Shown one piece after another: positions 26,292-33,532 of a stretch of DNA of 33,532 nucleotides. The notes beneath the pieces are model-generated. The model had not been told where the DNA came from, searched no databases, and saw nothing but the letters and a program-made list of their open reading frames with translations. The position numbers and the translations under genes are program-made. Source of the stretch: Isotricha intestinalis (lineage: Eukaryota > Ciliophora > Litostomatea > Vestibuliferida > Isotrichidae); NCBI GenBank assembly GCA_023807065.1, contig JAJJLU010000532.1:1-33532 (forward strand), written 5' to 3'. The stretch's first letter is position 1; each line of letters begins with the position of its first letter.

Positions 26292-27449
26292 TTACTTCTT
26301 ATCAAGAATCTTATTAAACAAAATAATATCATAAGTAATAGTAGTGACTAATTCGGGTAAACCAGAAAAACTTTCTTCACTTCTAGAATAACCTTCAATA
26401 TCAATTAAAGCATCTTCCCCATAAAAATCTCCTCCTTTAAAATCAATTAAAAATACTTCAATAGTTTTAGTCGCATTATCAAAATGAGGATTAAATCCAA
26501 TAGACAAAACAGCTTTATATTTTTTTCCAATTTCAACATTTTCATTTTTTTTATTATTACTTTTAAACACAAATTCACCGTAAAAACTTCCATTAATTAA
26601 TTTCTTAACTTTTAATAAGTTATCATCATTCATTTCAATATTTGCTGTTGGAATTCCTAATTGACCACTTCCTCTTTGAAATCCACTTACGATTTTTCCT
26701 TCTAATGTGATTTTTTCATTGTATTTATTATAATTATTCCATAATTCTGCAAATTTAAATTTTCTATCTATAAAATCATTTTGATATCTTATTATAAATT
26801 CTTCTTTGTTATATTTGTCGAATTTTTCTTTTAAATTTTCAACGTTTTTAAATTTTGAAAAGAGAAATGAATCAAAAGAGGAATAATAGTTTTCTGTGTT
26901 TTCTTTATCTTTGGCTTTTTCTATTATTGTTTTTTGCTTTGAAGGAGTGTTTAATAATTTTTCGTTAATATAATCTTTTTGTTCTAATATAAAAAGAGAA
27001 TCTTCTTCTTTTATTTCTTTTAATAAATCTTCCAAGGATATAATATTTTTAATTGGGATTATTTTATTAAAGATTTCCATTTCTTCTTTTCCTATAAATT
27101 CTATATATTTAGGATCTTCATAATAAATATAAAAGTTATTTTCAGGAATTAATTTTTCATTAAGTAAAAAGTATATTTGAGATAAAATAAATAATTTTGG
27201 CTTAACTGATTTATATAAATCACTAGATAAAAAGAATTTAGATAATTCATTATATATTTCATTATCACCATTTGAATATTCTTTAAAAAATAAATCAAAT
27301 GTTTTTAAATGATATTGTGATAAAGGTATTTTTGGGAAATTTACTTTTGGATTTTTATTTTCACTTTCTTCATATTGTTTTATTAAAGCATATGTTATTG
27401 CAGAAAAATCAAAAATTGTAGAAAGATTTGTTATATATTTCTCGCTCAT
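26292..27449 (-). CDS. riboflavin kinase with an unassigned N-terminal region
   Basis: Residues about 246-375 form a flavokinase domain, which makes FMN from riboflavin and ATP. Visible are the glycine-rich GFQRGSGQLGIPTANIE (257-272) with the metal/nucleotide-binding PTAN motif, the catalytic glutamate in EVFLIDFKGGDFYG (E331), and the closing GYSRSEESFSGLPELV. Eukaryotic single-domain enzymes have about 150 residues. Here some 245 residues precede the domain, helical and hydrophobic in parts (KLFILSQIYFLLNEKL). In plants the kinase is fused to a HAD-type FMN phosphatase. The opening TIFDFSAI could be a worn HAD motif, but no DxDGT signature exists, so this is speculative. Probably cytosolic. 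Confidence 0.9.
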   Translation of the reverse strand: MSEKYITNLSTIFDFSAITYALIKQYEESENKNPKVNFPKIPLSQYHLKTFDLFFKEYSNGDNEIYNELSKFFLSSDLYKSVKPKLFILSQIYFLLNEKLIPENNFYIYYEDPKYIEFIGKEEMEIFNKIIPIKNIISLEDLLKEIKEEDSLFILEQKDYINEKLLNTPSKQKTIIEKAKDKENTENYYSSFDSFLFSKFKNVENLKEKFDKYNKEEFIIRYQNDFIDRKFKFAELWNNYNKYNEKITLEGKIVSGFQRGSGQLGIPTANIEMNDDNLLKVKKLINGSFYGEFVFKSNNKKNENVEIGKKYKAVLSIGFNPHFDNATKTIEVFLIDFKGGDFYGEDALIDIEGYSRSEESFSGLPELVTTITYDIILFNKILDKK

Positions 27450-27573
27450 TTTGAATATTAAAAATTTTTATTTATTTCTTTAAATAAGATTAATTTAAGA
27501 GAAAAATAATAATATTTAATTTTTATTATCTAATATTTTTTTTATTTATAAAATTATTTCTTTTCTTTTAAAA

Positions 27574-28752
27574 ATGGAAAATAATGATTTTAAAGATTCA
27601 ATTAAATTACTTTTTGATTTAAGTAATCGTTATAAAATAAAAACTAATATTGATCCTTCTTTAAATAAATATCTAAATAAAAATTTAGAAGATAATAATA
27701 ATGAAAGTATATTAACATTACCAAATTTCAAAAGTGATTTATATGAACTTTTACAACAACTTTTAGTTTTTTATAACGAAGAAGAATATATGGAAGAAAA
27801 ATATATAATGTTATTAATTCATTTAATTTTTGGAGTTAATCCAACAAATTATGAAAAATCAAAAGAAAAAAATAAAATAAATAAATTTGAAAATATAAAA
27901 ATAAATCAAGAAAAATTAGATTTATCATATTTAAATCAAAATGAAAAAATTTTAGAATTAATAATAATAATAATACAAACAATTGGTAAAATGCAAAATT
28001 ATTATAATGAAAATTACAATGACAATAATAATTCAAGTGAAGAAGACTTTGATTATTTATTTGAATGTGAAATTAAAAATTTTTTTTTAAAACATTTTTC
28101 TTTATTTCCTCAAAGTATTCATAAATTAATAAATACATTATATTCTGATTTAGAAGTTGGAATAACAGAAGAAAAAGAATATTCAATGTTTATAAAAATA
28201 TTATTAGAAAATAAATTAAATTTCCGCCCTTTAATTTTAAGTAAAATCATTAGAACTTTAAATCAATTTAATAATGAAGAATTACTTTTATTTTCTTTAA
28301 CTGAAGATAATATTGATTTATCAAATGAATATGATATTTTAAAATTAAATCAAAAGTTAAAAGGACTTGATTATATTAATAAACAAAAATTTTATAATAA
28401 TTCAATAGTATATTATGATGATATTAAATATGTAAATAAAAATTTTTTAACTTCTAATTATAAAATTTCACAAAAAAAGTTTGATTCTATTTATAATATA
28501 CCAAATTATAAAGAATTATTTGAAAAAAATGAAAAAGAAAAATTGGATAAAATGACAAATAAAGAAAAAATAAAGATTGAAATTGAAAAAATAAAAAATT
28601 CAATTTCTCAAACTACTTTTCAATATAAAAAAGATATAAATTCAATTACAGAACAATTAAATTTTACTCAAAAAAGATTTAATGTAAATATAAAAAAATT
28701 AAATGAAAATTTATTAAATTTAGAATTAAAAATCGAAAAAATGGATATATAA
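27574..28752 (+). CDS. unrecognised 392-aa protein with C-terminal coiled coil
   Basis: I do not recognise this protein. It has no signal peptide and no clear membrane helix; the isoleucine run at about 130-135 is too short and lies in a helical context. Residues about 40-230 look all-helical (FKSDLYELLQQLLVFYNEE, KYIMLLIHLIFGVNP, FLKHFSLFPQSIHKLIN), like a repeat-helix scaffold. Residues about 325-392 form a strongly predicted coiled coil (KEKIKIEIEKIKNSISQ...LNENLLNLELKIEKM). An Asn-rich loop interrupts the helices at about 145-155. A structural or cilium-associated role would be typical of such an architecture, but this is not shown by the sequence. It is divergent from the riboflavin kinase gene, with 124 bases between starts. 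Confidence 0.75.
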   Translation: MENNDFKDSIKLLFDLSNRYKIKTNIDPSLNKYLNKNLEDNNNESILTLPNFKSDLYELLQQLLVFYNEEEYMEEKYIMLLIHLIFGVNPTNYEKSKEKNKINKFENIKINQEKLDLSYLNQNEKILELIIIIIQTIGKMQNYYNENYNDNNNSSEEDFDYLFECEIKNFFLKHFSLFPQSIHKLINTLYSDLEVGITEEKEYSMFIKILLENKLNFRPLILSKIIRTLNQFNNEELLLFSLTEDNIDLSNEYDILKLNQKLKGLDYINKQKFYNNSIVYYDDIKYVNKNFLTSNYKISQKKFDSIYNIPNYKELFEKNEKEKLDKMTNKEKIKIEIEKIKNSISQTTFQYKKDINSITEQLNFTQKRFNVNIKKLNENLLNLELKIEKMDI

Positions 28753-29197
28753 TATATTATTATTTATTTTTTTCAATAATTAATATTATAATAAATAAAT
28801 TTCAAATAAGAATTTTCTTTATTAATTTTGAAGGTTTTAATTAAAAAAAATACAATTATTTTTTAACAACATTTAAACCTAATAAAGTAATTAAATAAAA
28901 AAATTAAATTTTTTTCATATAATTTCATAATAATAATAAAGATGAAATCAACTTAAAAAGAAATCTTTCAATTATTAAAATTTATTATTCTTTATTTAAA
29001 ATCAATAATAATAGAAGATTAATGTTTATTGTAATTTTATTAATATATAATAAAAGGGAAATAGAATTAAATTTATTAACAATTATAATTATAAAAAAAA
29101 TCTAAATTAATTATATTTATTTTTCTTTAAAAATTTATAAAACCACTTCATAAAGTTATAATTTCCAAATAAAATTTTAAAAAAGTAATAAAAAAAA
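28753..29197. other. gene-free AT-rich stretch between tandem + strand genes
   Basis: These 445 bases hold no convincing open frame, RNA gene or repeat. The 3' part, ending in an A run directly before the ATG at 29198, is presumably the promoter and leader of the two-pass membrane protein gene. Confidence 0.5.
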
Positions 29198-31033
29198 ATG
29201 AACAAATATCAATCAATAATAAATACTTTTGATATATATGGATATCGTCCTCATTTATTTATCGGAAATTTCCATAGGAACGGAACTTTCTTAGGATTAA
29301 TATTAACATTTTTATCATTAATATTTATGATAACTATATCTTCTTATTTTATTTTTCAATTATTTGACACAAATAAAGTTTCTGTTATTTATACAATTAA
29401 AGGTTTAAATGATAAAATGATAGAATTAGAAGTTTCAAAAAATACTTTTTATTTTACTATTGAAATACAAGATCCTTTTTCCTATAATGCAATTATGAAC
29501 GAAAGAATTTTTTATCCTAAAGCTTATTATAAGAAAGCTATTAGAAATAATAAAAATAATTCAACATTTAATTGGACAATAAAAGAATTAGAAATATCAA
29601 ATTGTAACATTAATGATTTTAACATAAATTATCAACATTTATTTTTAAATCATCCTTTAAATCAAACATATTGTATTAAAAATTTAAATGAAAGTATATT
29701 TGGTACTTTTCAAAAAGAAAAATATTCATTTATATATGTTGATTTAATAGAATGTAAAAATTCATCCAAAAAAAAAAATTGTTTACCAAAAGAAGAAATT
29801 GATTATTATTTAAATGGAACTTTCATAGCAATAGCATTTCAAGAAATAACAATAGATCCTAAAAACTATAAACAACCAAATCAACCAATAATAAGTGAAT
29901 ATTATACAACAATAAGTCATAATTATTTTAAAGAAATACATATGTATTTTAAAGAAGTAGAAGTTATAACAGATGAAGGGTATTTATTTGAGAATAGAAA
30001 ATCTAAAAAATTTACTCAATTTGCTGATGTTCGTGATATGATTAGTTTTAAAATTAATTCTGAAAGTTTTGCTGAAATATCTATTAAAGTTTATCATAAA
30101 AGTGATATGTATTCTAGAAATTATATTGATTTAGAAACTGTTGTTGCTGATATTGGAGGATTTGTTAAGTTTATTAGTATGATTTTTTATTTTATACATT
30201 ATATTTTTTCTCAAACAGGAATTAATCAGAAAATTATTAATAAGTTATTTTTTATTATTAATGAAAAATATTATCGAGGTTTTAGTTTTAATAATTTTAA
30301 TATTAATAAAAATAATTCTGTTAAAAATTATGGGAGAAATGCGAGAAATAATTTGACTAATAATTTAAGGTTAAATGATAGTTCTAATAATAATTTCATT
30401 CAAAATATAAATTTGAAAGGAAAAAAAAATAGGAATTTTAATTTAAATGAAAATAATAATAATAATAATATTATTAATATTAATACAATTAAAATTAAAG
30501 AATTTAAAACTTTTTCAGATCAACAAATTTGTGTTTCTCCAGAAAGTAAATTTAATATTTTTAATAGAGAATTAAGTCCTTGTAGAAATAGATCTTTTAA
30601 AATAAAAAGTAAAAAATTTAAAAAATTGAATGTTAGTTATTTTGATAAATTGTTTTTATTTTGTGGATTAAAACATAAAAGAGAAAATATAGAATTATAT
30701 ATTAAAGGATTAAATATGATTAAAAGTAAATTAGATATGATTTATATTATTTCAGAAAGTTATAAAAATGATTTAATTAAAAGTTTAATATTAAATGAAA
30801 ATCAAATAAAAATTTTAGAAAGAATGTATAAACCAGAATTAACTCAAATTGATTTTAATAATGAATTAATTAATATTGAAAATACAAATGATTATTTAGA
30901 TAAAGAAGCATTAGAAGCATATATTTCAATTAAAACTAATCTTTTTTCTTTTTCAGACGAAGAAAGAAAAAATAAAACAAAATTATATGATAATTTTTTT
31001 ATTGAATTAGTAGAAAAGCAATATTCTTTATAA
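29198..31033 (+). CDS. two-pass membrane protein with large lumenal domain (paralogue 2)
   Basis: A 611-residue paralogue of the protein at 14713-16293. A first membrane helix lies at about 30-54 (FLGLILTFLSLIFMITISSYF). It is followed by a lumenal region with cysteines and many N-glycosylation sequons. The motif DLETVVADIGGFVKFI leads into a second helix (about 318-337). The cytosolic tail is longer here, about 270 residues, Asn-rich at about 360-430 and helical near the end (YIKGLNMIKSKLDMIYI). Conservation of the turn D(V/L)xxx(V/I)GG before the second helix between the two proteins suggests it is structurally important. Such families are widely expanded in ciliates and remain without function; no activity is assigned. 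Confidence 0.8.
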   Translation: MNKYQSIINTFDIYGYRPHLFIGNFHRNGTFLGLILTFLSLIFMITISSYFIFQLFDTNKVSVIYTIKGLNDKMIELEVSKNTFYFTIEIQDPFSYNAIMNERIFYPKAYYKKAIRNNKNNSTFNWTIKELEISNCNINDFNINYQHLFLNHPLNQTYCIKNLNESIFGTFQKEKYSFIYVDLIECKNSSKKKNCLPKEEIDYYLNGTFIAIAFQEITIDPKNYKQPNQPIISEYYTTISHNYFKEIHMYFKEVEVITDEGYLFENRKSKKFTQFADVRDMISFKINSESFAEISIKVYHKSDMYSRNYIDLETVVADIGGFVKFISMIFYFIHYIFSQTGINQKIINKLFFIINEKYYRGFSFNNFNINKNNSVKNYGRNARNNLTNNLRLNDSSNNNFIQNINLKGKKNRNFNLNENNNNNNIININTIKIKEFKTFSDQQICVSPESKFNIFNRELSPCRNRSFKIKSKKFKKLNVSYFDKLFLFCGLKHKRENIELYIKGLNMIKSKLDMIYIISESYKNDLIKSLILNENQIKILERMYKPELTQIDFNNELINIENTNDYLDKEALEAYISIKTNLFSFSDEERKNKTKLYDNFFIELVEKQYSL

Positions 31034-31834
31034 ATATATAAAATGTTTAAATTTTTAAATTTTTCTTTTAAAGTATTTTTATTATAATAAATATAGTAAA
31101 AGAATAATAAAAAATATTATTAATTGTTCTTTTTTCTTCTTTTACTTTTTATTTTTATAATATATAAACTTTTTATAATGGTTGGTTACTTTTAAAATAT
31201 AATAATTTTTATTTTCATATAATTAATATGATGATATCTTAATAAATTCTTATAGTTGATTAAAGATTTTTTATTAATAATATTAAAAATAAAATATCAA
31301 TTAAGTATAAAGAAATATGTTGATAAATTAAGAAAATACTATTTAGTAATATTAATGTAGTTAAATTATATTCATCATAAACTAAAAGTTTTTAAATCAA
31401 ATTTTTTTTCAATCTTAAAATATAATATAGAATATTTATCTGCAATTAAGATTTAAATTTAAAAGTAGAAATTAAATCTTATATATTGTTTTTGAACTAT
31501 ATAATTGAATTTAAAAATCTTTTTATCAATTAAAAATATATAAAAATTTAATTATTGTGCCAAACAAAAAAAACTATAGGAATTTAAAATAATTTATTTT
31601 TCTTCAGGAAAAAGAGAAAATATTTTTAAAAAGTCTCTCAATAAATATTTAAATTTCATTGATTGAATTTATAAAAAAATGATTTTATAAAATTTTATAA
31701 AAATTAGTCTAAAATTTTTTTAAAAAATATTAAATAAATTATTATATTAGACTTTTACAAATGAGAATGATGAGAATCTTTTTATTTCTATAAATAATCT
31801 TATAGTCTATATTAAATAAGATTATTATTAATTA
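31034..31834. other. long gene-free region between convergent genes
   Basis: About 800 bases without a supported gene. A perfect 10-bp inverted repeat, TAAGATTTAA/TTAAATCTTA, lies at 31447-31456 and 31472-31481, but such repeats are expected by chance in this AT-rich DNA. A minus-strand frame of only 21 codons (31594-31659, ending SLFPEEK) is open; it is too short to call and could be a gene relic. Confidence 0.5.
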
Positions 31835-32881
31835 TTAATTTAAAGGGTCTTCTGTTCCTCTTTTAATATTAAAAATTTTCGATTCAGAACCATATTTAAT
31901 TATGATTGAAGAATTTATTAACTCATAATCTTTCTTATTCAAAATAGAAGGCAAATCCAAATAACAAGTAATAATTATATTATCATTATAGGATAAGCCA
32001 CTAGATGTACAGTAGTTGGTAATATCTGTATTGTTGGCATAAATTTGTTCACTTTTAAACGATGTAAAATATAAATAAGGAAGGGAAAAATAAAAAACAG
32101 TTTTTCTGTCTTCTGCAAAATAAATATTATTATCATTAGAAGGAGTATCAAAATTAGTAGAATATGAATTAATTTCACAGGGTCCATAGGCCCCTGAATG
32201 ACAATAAATAATATTGAATTTATTATTAAATTCACTATTATATTTCACATAACCAATATATTTAGTTGTTTTATTTTCATCTTGTGGTATACATTCTATC
32301 TCTTGGGTGCTTGAATTATCTGAATTCATTTGTTCAAAGAAACAATCATACTCTATATTACCTATTGTCACGTTAGAAGTTGTAAAATTTAGGGAAGTAT
32401 TTTTATCAAATAAAACTCTTAAAATCAGTGTTATATTTGGAAAATTACTATAATATTCATCTTTATGTATAATTATAGGTTTATCTTGGTTCTTTCTTTT
32501 TTTTTTGCCATTTAATTCATATGTATACCCAAAACACCTATTATATATAGTATATGTATCGTTTATAGTGTTAAAAGAATATGGTATTGCTATTTTATTT
32601 GAATAAATTTTATATTTTATTTTTATGTAATTTCCTTCTGTTCTAAATTCTTTTGTTTCACTTGATACAGCTTCTGCTAAAATCATACATTTAGATGGGC
32701 TATAAAAATTAAAAGATGATATATCTTTTATTTCAATTTTACCATAATTCGAACACAAAGTTAAATAAAAGAAATAATATGAATTATCTTGATTTTCATT
32801 TGGAATTGAAACATGAACCAATTCTAAATCTCTTTGATATGAAAAATTTATTATAAAAATTAGCAAAATAAAAAATTTCAT
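31835..32881 (-). CDS. secreted single-module protein, intact relative of the decayed gene
   Basis: A 348-residue protein with a signal peptide (about 1-16, MKFFILLIFIINFSYQ), no membrane helix, about ten cysteines and several N-glycosylation sequons. The mature part is beta-rich. Its first 100 residues (ELVHVSIPNENQDNSYYFF, then SKCMILAEAVSS, then YIKIKYKIYSNKIAIP) match each of the two modules in the decayed gene at 16368-18198. Its end (DYELINSSIIIKYG) matches the end of that gene. The family may be lineage-specific and secreted or surface-bound; function is unknown. It is the last gene before the right end of the window, some 650 bases away. Confidence 0.8.
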   Translation of the reverse strand: MKFFILLIFIINFSYQRDLELVHVSIPNENQDNSYYFFYLTLCSNYGKIEIKDISSFNFYSPSKCMILAEAVSSETKEFRTEGNYIKIKYKIYSNKIAIPYSFNTINDTYTIYNRCFGYTYELNGKKKRKNQDKPIIIHKDEYYSNFPNITLILRVLFDKNTSLNFTTSNVTIGNIEYDCFFEQMNSDNSSTQEIECIPQDENKTTKYIGYVKYNSEFNNKFNIIYCHSGAYGPCEINSYSTNFDTPSNDNNIYFAEDRKTVFYFSLPYLYFTSFKSEQIYANNTDITNYCTSSGLSYNDNIIITCYLDLPSILNKKDYELINSSIIIKYGSESKIFNIKRGTEDPLN

Positions 32882-33532
32882 TTTTTAATAAATATATAAA
32901 ATTAAAATAGTATATATTACTTTTGTAATTAATATAAAATCAATAAATATTAGAATAAACAATTTATTTATATTTATTATTCTTGAAATAAAATGTAATA
33001 TCATTATAATTATTTTAATTAATTATTAATTCAGTAATTGAAGTATATAAAATATTATATTTTCTTATGATTTGTTTTGATGGGTAATTAAAGTTTTGTA
33101 AAATATAATTTAAAATATTAATTGATGATTTATATTCTAAAATTAAAAATTAAAATTCTATAACCATTTTTTCTTTTCAATTAATATTTATTTTTTCAAA
33201 TTTAAACTTAATCAAAAATATGTATATATCATTTGAATTCAATATTAAAATGTGTTTATTGAGAATAATCATAAAATTAGATATAATATGTGTCGCGGGG
33301 TTCCACCTTATTCTTATTATTATAATTTTTCTTTATGAAATCTCGGGGGATTCCTTCCTTCTAAAACATTTTTGATTTAAATAAGATCATAATCTTAAAT
33401 AATAATTTAAATTATTCGTAAATAAATTATTTAAATTATTTATTTGATATAAGTTATATTTTTTTTCTTCTATTATAAAAACTTAGACAATTATTAAATT
33501 TATTAACCCTTTAAGTTCGAATAGGGAGGGGT
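32882..33532. other. terminal gene-free region with G-rich patches
   Basis: No gene is supported. The sequence is AT-rich except for three short G-rich patches on the + strand: TCGCGGGGTTCC at 33293-33304, TCTCGGGGGATTCC at 33341-33354, and GGGAGGGGT at the final bases. The first two share the order TC-CGGGG-TTCC-CCTT, about 50 bases apart, and look like a diverged direct repeat. GGGGATT is one unit of the telomere G strand, but no array is present. The left part should include the promoter of the secreted-protein gene. Confidence 0.5.

Noticed and set aside
31447..31481. 10-bp inverted repeat as a regulatory or mobile-element end
   Set aside because: It has one G/C pair only, and repeats of this kind are expected by chance in such AT-rich sequence.
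33505..33532. tRNA T-arm-like GTTCGAAT near the right end
   Set aside because: No matching acceptor 5' strand, D-arm or anticodon arm is present in the preceding 75 bases, which are almost pure A/T.

Overview
The window looks like one end of a ciliate macronuclear chromosome. It opens with a tandem array of the heptamer TCCCCAA (1-50), a C-rich telomere strand at a 5' end. The first gene starts less than 200 bases inside it. DNA is extremely AT-rich, genes are packed on both strands, and almost all are single uninterrupted reading frames. TAA, TGA and TAG all end intact genes, so the nuclear code is standard. One small gene needs a 27-nt GT...TAG intron to read through. A telomere-capped, very AT-rich chromosome with minute introns and a standard code fits a litostome ciliate such as the rumen entodiniomorphids. 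That placement is inference, not read from the sequence.

Layout. 0-6.5 kb: an unrecognised 363-aa protein, an SLC35F6-type membrane transporter, a class II-like DnaJ co-chaperone and a large CHY zinc-finger protein. 7-9.8 kb: a beta-propeller (WD40-like) protein and a membrane-anchored pepsin homologue without its catalytic aspartates. 9.8-11.4 kb: a strong hairpin, a small spliced gene and a broken EF-hand gene. 11.4-16.3 kb: a 14-3-3 protein with long charged tails, an unknown basic protein and a two-pass membrane protein. 16.4-18.2 kb: a decayed two-module secreted-protein gene, whose intact one-module relative lies at 31.8-32.9 kb. 18.4-23.8 kb: DJ-1, an unknown basic protein, a duplicated trypsin-like/LRR protein and an acidic secreted protein with an Asn/Asp repeat tail. 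24-31 kb: a tandem CHHC zinc-finger protein of the GTSF1 type, a PP2C phosphatase, a riboflavin kinase, an unknown coiled-coil protein and a second two-pass membrane protein. The last 250 bases hold G-rich patches but no clear telomere.

There is no operon; the genes are ordinary separate eukaryotic units. Recurrent themes are proteins that keep a fold but lose the active residues (pepsin, trypsin, one 14-3-3 ligand residue), paired paralogues within one small chromosome, and a 5'-to-3' drift in codon choice within many genes on both strands. The most attractive leads are the GTSF1-like protein, because that family acts in small-RNA pathways, and the double pseudo-trypsin/LRR protein.
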